48,611 bases of DNA, taken from Chloroflexota bacterium. Its GTDB lineage: Bacteria; Chloroflexota; Dehalococcoidia; DSTF01; RBG-16-68-14. The DNA lies in assembly GCA_022562155.1 (NCBI GenBank), contig JADFPV010000010.1, positions 1 to 48,611 of the forward strand, written 5' to 3'. A program made the translations under genes and the position numbers. Under the pieces are notes generated by a model that saw only the letters and a list, made by a program, of their open reading frames with translations, made no database searches and was not told the DNA's origin. Of the stretch, positions 17,252 through 25,981 are shown piece after piece (position 1 is the first letter of the stretch; each line of letters opens with the position of its first letter).

Positions 17252-18448
17252 TTACAGAATCACGTCCGACTCACGCAGGCGGCTCAGCTCCGCGCTCTCG
17301 ATCCCAAGTAGCTCTCGCAGCAGCTCATCGCTGTGCTGCCCTATCGCGGGCGACGGGCCCTTGATCCCGCCGGGCGTTCGCGAGAGCCTGACCGGTGTGT
17401 TCGAGAGAGACAGCGTACCCGCGACGGGGTGCTCGACCTCGACGAGCATCTCCCGCGCCCGCACCTGCGGGTGCTCCGCCGCCTGCGGGATGGTGTTCAA
17501 CGGCCCGCACGGGATCCCGATGTTCGTAAACTCCTCCAGCCACTCCTGGGTCGGCCGCTCGCGCATCGCCTCGTTCAGGATCGGCTCCAGCTCAGCGTGG
17601 TTCTCCGTGCGTGCGGCGTTCGTCGCGAATCGTTCGTCATAGATCAGCTCCGGCGTGCCGAGTAGCGCGCACAGCATCTCCCACTGGTTCTCAGCGCCTC
17701 CCCAGAGCGCCAGCACCAGGTAGCCGTCCTTGGTCGGGAAGGCCTGGAACGGCGTCGCCAGCGGGTGCCGCGTGCCGATCGGTCCCGGGACGTTACCGGT
17801 GGCGAAGTAGCGCATGAATGCGTTCTCCAAGATCGCGATCTGGCAGTCCAGCATGCTGATATCGACCATCTGGCCTTCGCCGCTCCGCTCCCGCTCCTGC
17901 AGCGCCGCGAGGATGCCGACCGCGGTGAACAAGCCCGCCGCAATGTCGCCGAGAGAGAGGCCCGGCCTGGTCGGCGGGCCGCCCGGGTGGCCGGTGATGC
18001 TCATCACGCCACCCATCCCCTGCACGACGACGTCCAGGGCCGGCCGCAGCCGATCGGGTCCCGTCTGCCCGAAGCCGGACGTGGCTGAGTAGATGATGCG
18101 CGGGTTACGCGCGCGGAGCGCCTCGTAGCCCAGACCGAGCTTGTCCATGGCTCCGGGGGTGAAGTTCTCCATCACGACGTCGGCCTGCTCGACGAGGCGC
18201 AGGAACAGCTCCTTCCCCTCCTCCTTCGCCAGATCGATCGAGATGCTCTTCTTGCCGCGGTTGATGCTCATGAAGTAGCCGCTGACGCCGTTAATGTGTG
18301 GTCCGGTTGTTCGAGCCAGGTCGCCGTGGGGCGGGCGCTCTACCTTGATCACCTCGGCGCCGAGATCGCACAGCACCATCGCGCCGTACGGGCCTGACAA
18401 TACCCACGTCAGGTCGAGAATCGTGATGCCTTCCAACGGTCCAGCCAT
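17252..18448 (-). CDS. CaiB/BaiF family III CoA transferase
   Basis: 398 residues from the ATG at 18448, chosen because GAGGAGG lies 7-8 nt upstream. The start GITILDLTWVLSGPYG, LGAEVIKVERP, and the GLSLGDIAAG segment with the probable catalytic Asp are typical, as is GEGQMVDISMLD. The protein is a distinct paralogue of the one at 1620-2840. It is convergent with copCD, with only 7 nt between the stops, and the neighbouring gene upstream is a DMT exporter, which hints at a role in a small organic acid pathway. The substrate is not known. Confidence 0.93.
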   Translation of the reverse strand: MAGPLEGITILDLTWVLSGPYGAMVLCDLGAEVIKVERPPHGDLARTTGPHINGVSGYFMSINRGKKSISIDLAKEEGKELFLRLVEQADVVMENFTPGAMDKLGLGYEALRARNPRIIYSATSGFGQTGPDRLRPALDVVVQGMGGVMSITGHPGGPPTRPGLSLGDIAAGLFTAVGILAALQERERSGEGQMVDISMLDCQIAILENAFMRYFATGNVPGPIGTRHPLATPFQAFPTKDGYLVLALWGGAENQWEMLCALLGTPELIYDERFATNAARTENHAELEPILNEAMRERPTQEWLEEFTNIGIPCGPLNTIPQAAEHPQVRAREMLVEVEHPVAGTLSLSNTPVRLSRTPGGIKGPSPAIGQHSDELLRELLGIESAELSRLRESDVIL

Positions 18449-18514
18449 AGTCTTCCTCCTCATCAGTTGGGTGGCGACCTAAAGGTCGCCGCTACATCAA
18501 TCTATGCACCTGTT

Positions 18515-19420
18515 CTAGTCAGCTGACGACATCTCCACGGTCAGATGCTCCTCCCTGCGCGGCCGGATCGCCAGGTACACCCCGATCAGCACCAGCACGC
18601 CTCCGGCCATCTCAGCAATCGTCGGGTGTTCGTCCAGAATGACGGCAGCCAAGGCCGTCGTACCGATCGGCTCGAGCAGGATTGCCATCGCCACGACCAC
18701 GGCAGACAGGTACGCGAGCGAGAAGTTGATCGACGAGTGGCCGATCAGTTGCGGCCCGAGCGCCAGCAGCCCGATCATCACGTATGTCTTGGTCGAATAG
18801 CCTGTGAAATCATCGCCCGCCACGAGCAGCGCGGCGAACAGGCACAGCGCCGAAACCGTATAGACGACGCCGATGTAGCGCGTCCATGACGTCGTCGGCC
18901 GCACACTGCGGCCTATCATCAGATAGGCGGCCGCGAACGCTCCTGCCAGCGTAGCGTAGAAGTCGCCCGCCAGCGTGCCGAAGCCGTCGCCCAGGTCTTC
19001 GGCGACCATCGTCACGGCTCCCGAGGCCGCGATCAGCAGCGCCACCCAAACGTATGGCTCCACCTTCTCGCGCAGCAGCAGCGGCGACGCGATCGCGACG
19101 TAGAGCGGCTGCGTCGCCACGAGCACGACCGACGTCACGATGGACGTGTGTTGGATCGAGCTGATCCAGAACGCGAAGTGCGCAGCCAGCAGCGCGCCTG
19201 ACAGCAGCATCAGCAAGAACGTCTTTCCAACGAACGGCTCCGGCGAGCGCCGGCTCTGGATCAGCGCCATCGCGCCGACGGGCACCGAGGCGAGCGCCAG
19301 TCGGTAACACGCGATGACGAGGAATGGCGCCGTCGCTTCGCGGATCAAGATCGCCGACCACGACACCGCGGCCACGCCGACAAGCAGCACCGTATACGGC
19401 AACCAGGGTCGCTCAGCCAT
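18515..19420 (-). CDS. EamA/DMT-family transporter
   Basis: 301 residues with ten predicted membrane helices arranged as two EamA repeats. The N-terminal repeat includes VSWSAILIREATAPFLVIACYRL and TSVVLVATQPLYVA. The second repeat includes LAYLSAVVVAMAILLEPIGTTALAAVIL, the usual end of the family. Such proteins export amino acids, nucleosides or other metabolites. The cargo is unknown. Confidence 0.9.
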   Translation of the reverse strand: MAERPWLPYTVLLVGVAAVSWSAILIREATAPFLVIACYRLALASVPVGAMALIQSRRSPEPFVGKTFLLMLLSGALLAAHFAFWISSIQHTSIVTSVVLVATQPLYVAIASPLLLREKVEPYVWVALLIAASGAVTMVAEDLGDGFGTLAGDFYATLAGAFAAAYLMIGRSVRPTTSWTRYIGVVYTVSALCLFAALLVAGDDFTGYSTKTYVMIGLLALGPQLIGHSSINFSLAYLSAVVVAMAILLEPIGTTALAAVILDEHPTIAEMAGGVLVLIGVYLAIRPRREEHLTVEMSSAD

Positions 19421-19456
19421 GGGCCAATGCTAGCAGTAGATCGAGTTCGCCAGCGC

Positions 19457-20926
19457 CTAGACCCAAGCCAGGTCGTCGTTCGTGCGCTCCATCTCGACCA
19501 GCAAGTCGAATCGCAGGCCCGTCACAGCGCCATCCGCGTCTCGCAGCAGCACAACGTGTGGCCGTTCTATCGCCTCTGTCTCAAGTTCGAAGAAGCCTAG
19601 ATCGTCTTCGTCCGCTGGTAGCATGGGCGCGCCGTCCTTCCACGGCCCGCGACGCGCGTGCAGCATAAGGCCGCCGGCGTCTTCCGTGATTTGTATGCGT
19701 CCGATGCCCGTGATGATCCTCAGGTTCGTCAACGGACCCGGCATCGGCGCCTGATACACGCCTGGAGCGTTCGCCAGGACGTCCGAATCAACCGCTCGTT
19801 CTGTGGGTTTCGGTGCTGCCGCGTCGAAGAGCGCACGCATGATGCGCATGCTGATCGGCTTGTCTGTGTTCATGTTGCAATGTGTCAGCACTGCGAGATT
19901 CTCTTCGGGGAAGATCCACATGCCGGTGCCCCAGCCTCCCGCCACGCCACCACCGTGTTCAAAAGCCATGCGCCCGAAGCGCCGTTCGCGGAAGAAGGCA
20001 TACCCGATGCTCTGCAGTCGCTCGTCGGGGCACCACTGCGGCGCAGTCATCTGGTCGAACGTGCCGGGCTTGACGATGCCCGCGCTTTTCCGCAGTAGCG
20101 CCGATGCGTACCTCGCCATGTCCGGGATCGTGGACTGCACAGCGCCCGCGCTGCGACCCTTCACGTACTGGTAGTGCCCGCGATAGTTGTGTCCGTCTAC
20201 CAGCTCGCCTTCCACCTTCGGAAGTTCCGCACCCGCCTGCTTCGCCAGGTCGATCGCGTCCTGCGTAGGCGCTCGATGATAGCCGGTGGTAAGGTCAGCA
20301 TGGGGCATGTCGTGGCAGTCGGTATTCTTCATGCCCAACGGTTCGAAGACACGCTTGCGCAGCACATCGTCGACGCTGTCCACGCGCTCGGCGCGCATCA
20401 CGATCTCGCCGAGCAGCGCGAAGGCGTGGTTCGCGTAGGCCCACTTCGTTCCGGGCTCGACCTCGACCGCGATGCCCTCAGGGTACGCCTCAGCGATCGG
20501 CGGCGCGAACGGCTTCTCCGACCAGAGGGTCGGGTCGATATTGCGGATCTGCGCCGGGAGCGGCGCCTCGCCGATGCCGGACGTGTGGGTCAGTATGTGC
20601 CTGATCGTGATCGCATCGGCCGGGCCGTGGAACTTCACGTCTGGAATGTGGTCGACGAGCCGGTCAGTCAGCGAGAGCTTGCCCTCCTCGACGAGCGCCA
20701 TCGTGGAGAGCGCGACCATCGTCTTCGTAATCGACCCGATGCGCTGACGGTGCTCCGGTTCCTGCTTCTTGCCGCTCTCGATGTCCGCGAAACCGAAGCC
20801 TTCAGAGAACACCAGGTCGTCGCCGGAAACGACGCCCACGCCGATGCCCGGCAGATGGTACTCGCCGACGGCCGCCTGCGCCTCCGCGCGAATGCGGTCG
20901 AAATCGGCGTTATTTAGGCTAGCCAT
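19457..20926 (-). CDS. Class C beta-lactamase-fold serine hydrolase
   Basis: 489 residues, cytosolic by sequence (no signal peptide). The N-terminal catalytic domain has the SxxK motif in GSITKTMV (Ser and Lys about residues 64-67) and the YxN motif in WAYANHAF. A glycine-rich segment, FEHGGGVAGGWGT, supplies the third motif region. The last 120 residues form an extra beta domain as in many esterase-like members. These proteins are usually esterases or D-peptidases rather than beta-lactamases. It is followed after 36 nt by the DMT transporter gene in the same direction. Confidence 0.88.
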   Translation of the reverse strand: MASLNNADFDRIRAEAQAAVGEYHLPGIGVGVVSGDDLVFSEGFGFADIESGKKQEPEHRQRIGSITKTMVALSTMALVEEGKLSLTDRLVDHIPDVKFHGPADAITIRHILTHTSGIGEAPLPAQIRNIDPTLWSEKPFAPPIAEAYPEGIAVEVEPGTKWAYANHAFALLGEIVMRAERVDSVDDVLRKRVFEPLGMKNTDCHDMPHADLTTGYHRAPTQDAIDLAKQAGAELPKVEGELVDGHNYRGHYQYVKGRSAGAVQSTIPDMARYASALLRKSAGIVKPGTFDQMTAPQWCPDERLQSIGYAFFRERRFGRMAFEHGGGVAGGWGTGMWIFPEENLAVLTHCNMNTDKPISMRIMRALFDAAAPKPTERAVDSDVLANAPGVYQAPMPGPLTNLRIITGIGRIQITEDAGGLMLHARRGPWKDGAPMLPADEDDLGFFELETEAIERPHVVLLRDADGAVTGLRFDLLVEMERTNDDLAWV

Positions 20927-21169
20927 TGCTCATGACTCCAGACCACATAGATCGTAGAGGACGTTCCCCGCAAGAAGTTTGTTTTGCAGAAACGCCCTCT
21001 GAAAACAGTGTTATGTCTGGTATCGAGTCTGGGTTCTCGAATTTGGTTGCCATAAGACATCTAGATATGTCAACTAGTTTCGGCCCTCCGAAGGCGCTTC
21101 TGCTCGCAGCGATCACATCAGCGTACGCAGGCGGAGCGAGAACGGCAAGGGGCGGGTGACACCGCCCTC

Positions 21170-22789
21170 CTACCCCTTCCCCGGGCCGTAGAGCGCCCGG
21201 CCGGGGAACACCCCGGTGTGCTCGCCATCGCGCAGCGCAACTTGTCCGTTCACGATCACGTCGCGGACGCCGATCGAGTACTGATGTGGCTCCTCGAACG
21301 TCGCGTGGTCCTTGATGGTCTCTGGATCGAAAATGACGAGATCGGCGAAGTAGCCCTCCTCGACGCGCCCGCGATGGTCCAGCTCCAGGTTGTCGGCGGG
21401 CAGCCGCGTCAGCTTCCGGATTGCCTCCGCCAGCGTGAGGGCTTGCTCGTCGCGCACGTACTTGCCAAGCAGCCGCGCGAAGTTGCCGTACGCTCGCGGG
21501 TGCGTCGAGCGATTCAGAAACGCCCCCTCTGCCGCGATGGACTGTGCGTCGGACCCGAAGGACATCCACGGCAGCGCGACCTGCCGCTTCACGTTCGTCT
21601 CCGACATCATGAAATAGGCGGTGTCGACGCGCGACCGATCGCGCACCACGAGGTCCATCAGGGCGTCGATCTCGTCCGCGCCCTCCATCTCGGCGATCTG
21701 CGCCAGCGTTTTCCCCTGATACTTGCGGTTCTCTTCCTTTCGCACACCCAGTATCAGCACACCCTCGCCGCCGCCCGCGCCCTTATATAGGTTTTCCCAG
21801 CCGTCGTCCGTCTCCTCGATCGCCTTGCGGATCTCCTTTCGCACGCCGTCGTCCTCGAGTCGCTTCAGTAGCTCCCGAGGCCCGCCGTCGTGGAACCACG
21901 GCGGGATGGCGTTCGAGAGCCCGGTTGCGCCCGCCGTGTACGTGTACATGTCGGCCGTCACGCGCTCCCCCGCCGATCGGGCCGACTCGATCATGTCGAT
22001 CGCTTGCTCCATCTTCGACCAGTTCGCCTGCCCGCCCGCCTTGAGGTGGTAGACCTCGGCAGGCACCCCGCCCTCGCGGCCGATGCGGATCAACTCTTCG
22101 ATGCCTTCGAGCAGTTCGTTGCCCTCGTTGCGCATGTGGGAGATGTACTTACCTCGATACGGGGCAGCCGCCTTGCACAGCTCGATCAGCTCTTCGGTCG
22201 AAGCGAAGAACGCCGGCGGGTAGATCAGCGACGACCCGATGCCGAGCGCACCCGCCGACATCTCGTCGCGCACCAGGCCGCGCATCACGTCCAGCTCGGC
22301 GTCTGTGGCCGGGCGGTCGTCAAGCCCCACGGCATACATGCGTAGCGTCGTCGCGCCGATGTACGACGCGACGTTCTGCGACACGCCGAAGCTCTCAGCG
22401 TGCGCGAGGTATTCCGCGAGGGACTTCCACGACGCTTCGACCTTCGGCTCGACCTGGTTCTCGCGCATGCGGTTGTGCATCTCGTCGGTCAGCGGACCCA
22501 TCGAGTTGCCCTCGCCGAAGATCTGCGTCGTGACACCCTGCTTCAGTTCGCCCAGCGATCGTGGGTCCTGGAGGATGCTGAAGTAGGAGTGGCTGAGCAT
22601 GTTGATGAAGCCCGGCGCGACCGCCAGCCCCGTCGCGCCGATCACGGTACCAGCCTGCGCGTCAGCGCTCGTTCCGATAACGGCCACGAGGTCGCCGTCG
22701 ACAGCGACATCGCCCACGAATGGCTCGCCGCCGCTGCCGTCGTAGACAGTCCCGCCGCGGATGATCAGGTCGAAGGTCTGGTTCGTCAC
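21170..22789 (-). CDS. N-acyl-D-amino-acid deacylase-like amidohydrolase
   Basis: 539 residues from the GTG at 22789, which overlaps the stop of the methyltransferase gene (GTGA). The frame upstream is open but overlaps that gene. The small beta domain (FDLIIRGGTVYDGSGGEPFVGDVAVDGDLVAVIG) and the C-terminal NLELDHRGRVEEGYFADLVIFDPETI are those of D-aminoacylases. The strand after APGFIN reads MLSHSYFS instead of the usual HxH metal motif. Inner metal-site regions (EVYHLKAGG, VTADMYTYTAG) are present. Hydrolysis of N-acyl-D-amino acids or related amides is likely, but one metal site is probably altered. Confidence 0.85.
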   Translation of the reverse strand: MTNQTFDLIIRGGTVYDGSGGEPFVGDVAVDGDLVAVIGTSADAQAGTVIGATGLAVAPGFINMLSHSYFSILQDPRSLGELKQGVTTQIFGEGNSMGPLTDEMHNRMRENQVEPKVEASWKSLAEYLAHAESFGVSQNVASYIGATTLRMYAVGLDDRPATDAELDVMRGLVRDEMSAGALGIGSSLIYPPAFFASTEELIELCKAAAPYRGKYISHMRNEGNELLEGIEELIRIGREGGVPAEVYHLKAGGQANWSKMEQAIDMIESARSAGERVTADMYTYTAGATGLSNAIPPWFHDGGPRELLKRLEDDGVRKEIRKAIEETDDGWENLYKGAGGGEGVLILGVRKEENRKYQGKTLAQIAEMEGADEIDALMDLVVRDRSRVDTAYFMMSETNVKRQVALPWMSFGSDAQSIAAEGAFLNRSTHPRAYGNFARLLGKYVRDEQALTLAEAIRKLTRLPADNLELDHRGRVEEGYFADLVIFDPETIKDHATFEEPHQYSIGVRDVIVNGQVALRDGEHTGVFPGRALYGPGKG

Positions 22790-25623
22790 TCCCCGACGGC
22801 CTCGCGCTCCAGGTTCAGCGCCAGAAGCCGGGCCAGAATCTCCGCGTCGTCGGGGCTGTCGTCCCAGCCATATGCAGCGAAGACCGCTTCGTCTAGCGCC
22901 TTGTGCGCGTTCGCCAGCCACGTCGGGCGCTCGTTGTAAAGATTCGTCAGCGTGCGCTTCTTCAGCGCCTTCTCGCCGATGTCCTCCTTGGGATTCAGCC
23001 ATGTCCCGCGGAGCTTGTCTAACTCCTTGGCCGCGTCCGCGATCGTACCCTCTAGGTCATCGCTGGCCTGTGGGAAAGGGAACGTCTCGAATGTTGTCGT
23101 AGGCGTGTAACGGAAACCACTCGAAACTTCCCTGAGCTGTGTGCCCATCCCGCGCGCCCAGTGATCATGGACGCGTGACTGCAAGACGCCGAAGAAGTAG
23201 TCACTACTTCTAGCGAAAGCGATGACGACGTTCTCGACTAGAGTCCCGCCAGGGAGCCATGAGAACATCCGATGTTTCGCGACCATCGTGGTGGCGATGA
23301 ATCGGGAAAGGGAGCTCAACGCAACCCGCATTGCGGGCCGCGGGCGGTGATGTATCCACCAGGGAGACCGCGTGATGTCACCAGTACGCGCTTTGGCCCG
23401 GAAAGGCTTTACGTGCTCCTTCGCGTACTCGTATGGGGTTTCATATTGAGCCGCCTCCTGTTCAGGCATCCCGGGTGGGAAATCGATGATCCACATGTTC
23501 CGTGGACGGCGGGTGATATCCAGCCCGTTGACCCACGGTCTAACCACATCAGTGTTGGGTTTACCATTTGGGTTCGGAGAAGCCAGAAACTTCTTTGCCA
23601 CAGCTTCTGAAACCTCGAAGGGGCCGACCTTCGTGTCGCCCATGAACGAGATCCCCAGGTTTTCTTTGAGCCGGCGGGCCTTGGTCAGGTCGGTACGGCC
23701 GGTTAAGTTGGCGTTGATGCCTTCTACCGGCCGGGCACGCTGCAGGCCGTGTTCTGGATCGTCATCAGGGATCTCGTTGAGGAACCGGCGCGTTTCGCTG
23801 CCATCGTCGAAGCCCACCATCGAGACCCTGACCGCAATGCCGTCCTGAATCCATTTCCGATCCGACTGAGCGTAGAAGATGTCACCAGTCTCCTTGATGT
23901 GCTCCAAGACACGGCGGTTCTTGCCACCGCGTATGGCCTGGGTCGCGAGCAGACCAACACGCTTTGCTGTCCCGCCTTCGATCGCCGCGCGGGCCTTCTC
24001 GAACCAGTAGCAGCAGAAGTCCGCCTCACGCGGCACTCGCCCGTCCCATACTGAAAACAGCTTGTCCACATATTCGTCGCCCAGCGCCGTCCGGAGCTTC
24101 TTGCCGCCTACGAAGGGCGGGTTGCCAACGATGATGTCTAATTCCGGCCATTCCGGTTCTTTTGGCTTCTTCCCATCCAGATCAAGTACGGAGTCCTTGT
24201 GCTCGATCTGATCCAGCGGCTCCAGGATCGGCTCTTCGTCGTCTAGCTGCATGGCATTCTGCCGCTTCCATTGCAAATAGCCGATCCAAATGACGATTGC
24301 GGCCAGTTCGTGCGCATAGGGATTCGTCTCAATCCCGTACAGTTGCCGAGGGTGTACCACTGGGCTGAGGGAGATTCCGTGGAGGCCGGAGAAGGCCATG
24401 ACTTCCTTCTCCAGCGCCTTCAGTAGCGCGAGGGAAACGTAGAGGAAGTTGCCAGAACCGCAGGCAGGATCGAGAATGCGGATTTGCCCTAGCCGTTCGT
24501 GAAACTCGTCCAGTATCTTGGCTGCCTTCTTGGGAGTCTTGAGGAAGAGTGCTTGGGCCTGCGACCGCACCTCCTCCCATTCACGCTCCAGCGGCGCCAT
24601 CAGAACCGGCTTTACGATCAACTCGATATCGGTCCGGGACGTATACACCGCACCCAACTTACGGCGGTCATCTGGGTCGAGGATGCGAACGAACAGCGTT
24701 CCAAAAATGGATGGCTCCACGTCAGACCAGTTCATGCGATCCAGCTCGTTTAGCCACAAGATCTCCTGAGTTGAGATCTTGTCCGGAACGTCGGTGTCCT
24801 CGAACAAGCGCCCGTTGAAGTGCGGGATGTGGCGCATGTTGAACTCTCCACCATCTTGCATGACGGCGAACAGATCAGAGAGATGCTTTCTGAACCCCTC
24901 GTTGTCCCCGCTCTTCTTGTGAACGTCGATAATGTCGGAGAACGACTCACGGGGAAGGAGGCCAACGTCCGTCGCGAACATACAGAAGATCATGCGCGTC
25001 ACGAAGCGCGCGACCCGCATGTCTTCAACGTCCCACTTCCGCAGTTCCTTCGCTAACTTCTCAAAGAGCTGGGCCGCCTCATACGTGATCTGATCAGTCG
25101 TGCGCCCAGGCTTGAGCTGGTCTGGGTCCTCGAACATCTTCTTGAGGACCTGCAGCGCCGTGAACTTCGGTGCGTCCTTCGGCGGCTCGCCGGAGAGCGT
25201 GGTTATCTCAACCCGGTCACCTGAGTTGATGTCGGCGTTGCGGAATCGGTAAATCCAGCTTTCGGTGTTCGTCCAGTTCGTGTGGACTTCGAAGCGCTCA
25301 AAGTCGGAAACGACGAGCAGTGGAGGGTTTTCGAGCGCCTCACGGTAAGTCTGCACCTGCTTGTAGGCGGCCTCCAGCGTTGGGTGCTTCCCTTTCGTCT
25401 TGTATTCCCAAGCAAAGTGATTCTTCTGCCAAACGTCCGCAAAGCCGTTTCCGTCTAACTTCGTCGCGCCCTTCTGGAACGCGTAGAAGACGCCTTCGGG
25501 ATCAGCCTCGTTCGGCGTCTGTTCGCCGACCAGCCTACAGAGGTCATTGAAGTGCTCTACGTAGGACGCCGCCTCTTTACCGGCTGAGGCCTCCCACTTG
25601 CTAACAAACTCTCCCGCCTTCAT
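22786..25623 (-). CDS. MmeI-like type IIL restriction-methyltransferase
   Basis: 945 residues from the ATG at 25623. The N-terminal segment (about 1-180) carries ADVWQKNHFAWEYKTKGK, a PD-(D/E)xK arrangement with D and E-Y-K. A helical region follows, then the N6-adenine methyltransferase core with DPACGSGNFLYVSLALL (SAM site) and DIIVGNPPF (catalytic NPPF). The C-terminal third is the target-recognition part. Such single-chain enzymes cut and methylate with one specificity domain and need no separate methylase. TATAAT lies 7 nt before the ATG. The recognition sequence is unknown. The next gene overlaps the stop. Confidence 0.88.
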   Translation of the reverse strand: MKAGEFVSKWEASAGKEAASYVEHFNDLCRLVGEQTPNEADPEGVFYAFQKGATKLDGNGFADVWQKNHFAWEYKTKGKHPTLEAAYKQVQTYREALENPPLLVVSDFERFEVHTNWTNTESWIYRFRNADINSGDRVEITTLSGEPPKDAPKFTALQVLKKMFEDPDQLKPGRTTDQITYEAAQLFEKLAKELRKWDVEDMRVARFVTRMIFCMFATDVGLLPRESFSDIIDVHKKSGDNEGFRKHLSDLFAVMQDGGEFNMRHIPHFNGRLFEDTDVPDKISTQEILWLNELDRMNWSDVEPSIFGTLFVRILDPDDRRKLGAVYTSRTDIELIVKPVLMAPLEREWEEVRSQAQALFLKTPKKAAKILDEFHERLGQIRILDPACGSGNFLYVSLALLKALEKEVMAFSGLHGISLSPVVHPRQLYGIETNPYAHELAAIVIWIGYLQWKRQNAMQLDDEEPILEPLDQIEHKDSVLDLDGKKPKEPEWPELDIIVGNPPFVGGKKLRTALGDEYVDKLFSVWDGRVPREADFCCYWFEKARAAIEGGTAKRVGLLATQAIRGGKNRRVLEHIKETGDIFYAQSDRKWIQDGIAVRVSMVGFDDGSETRRFLNEIPDDDPEHGLQRARPVEGINANLTGRTDLTKARRLKENLGISFMGDTKVGPFEVSEAVAKKFLASPNPNGKPNTDVVRPWVNGLDITRRPRNMWIIDFPPGMPEQEAAQYETPYEYAKEHVKPFRAKARTGDITRSPWWIHHRPRPAMRVALSSLSRFIATTMVAKHRMFSWLPGGTLVENVVIAFARSSDYFFGVLQSRVHDHWARGMGTQLREVSSGFRYTPTTTFETFPFPQASDDLEGTIADAAKELDKLRGTWLNPKEDIGEKALKKRTLTNLYNERPTWLANAHKALDEAVFAAYGWDDSPDDAEILARLLALNLEREAVGE

Positions 25624-25627
25624 GCCG

Positions 25628-25633
25628 CCAATT
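25628..25633 (-). promoter_or_regulatory. -10 box implying a leaderless start for the MmeI-like gene
   Basis: On the minus strand CCTATAATTGGCGGC directly precedes the ATG, with TATAAT ending about 9 nt before it. Transcription about 7 nt downstream would start at or next to the start codon. No -35 box of quality is seen. Confidence 0.4.
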
Positions 25634-25943
25634 ATAGGACACGAACGCCTACATCGTATCGTTTCGTCCGCTTGTAGCCCCGGGAGGCTTTCTCGTTCGC
25701 CCTGCGGCACCTGCCGCATCCCCCTCAGACCTACCTCCCCCAACCCGTATCATGAGTTCATGCTATCCCTATGCCAAGGCCAACTGAGCACGAAAACAAT
25801 GCCGTATCTGACGGCGAATTCAATCAACAACGCGGCACCCGAAATGCCACTCGCGGAATCTGTTTCGGCACCCGCAACCAGTCATTTTCGCGAATTCAAT
25901 CAAACAATCAAACACACTTCCAGCCTCGGCCAAGACACCCTCC

Positions 25944-25973
25944 TTGGCCCACCAAACGGGCGTCGGCTACAAT
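25944..25973 (+). promoter_or_regulatory. Promoter of the M20 peptidase, probably leaderless
   Basis: TTGGCC, 18 nt, TACAAT, then 8 nt to the ATG at 25982. There is no Shine-Dalgarno sequence before the ATG. The expected transcription start is at the start codon. Confidence 0.55.
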
Positions 25974-25981
25974 GCCTCGCC

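Larger units (their letters stand above)
25624..25981. other. Divergent intergenic region with short direct repeats
   Basis: Lies between the MmeI-like gene and the M20 peptidase. It holds two copies of GCGAATTCAATCAA (25814-25827 and 25890-25903), each associated with CGGCACCCG, so it may contain binding sites for a regulator. No other gene is convincing; the open frame that runs through it belongs to the peptidase frame upstream of its likely start. Confidence 0.5.
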
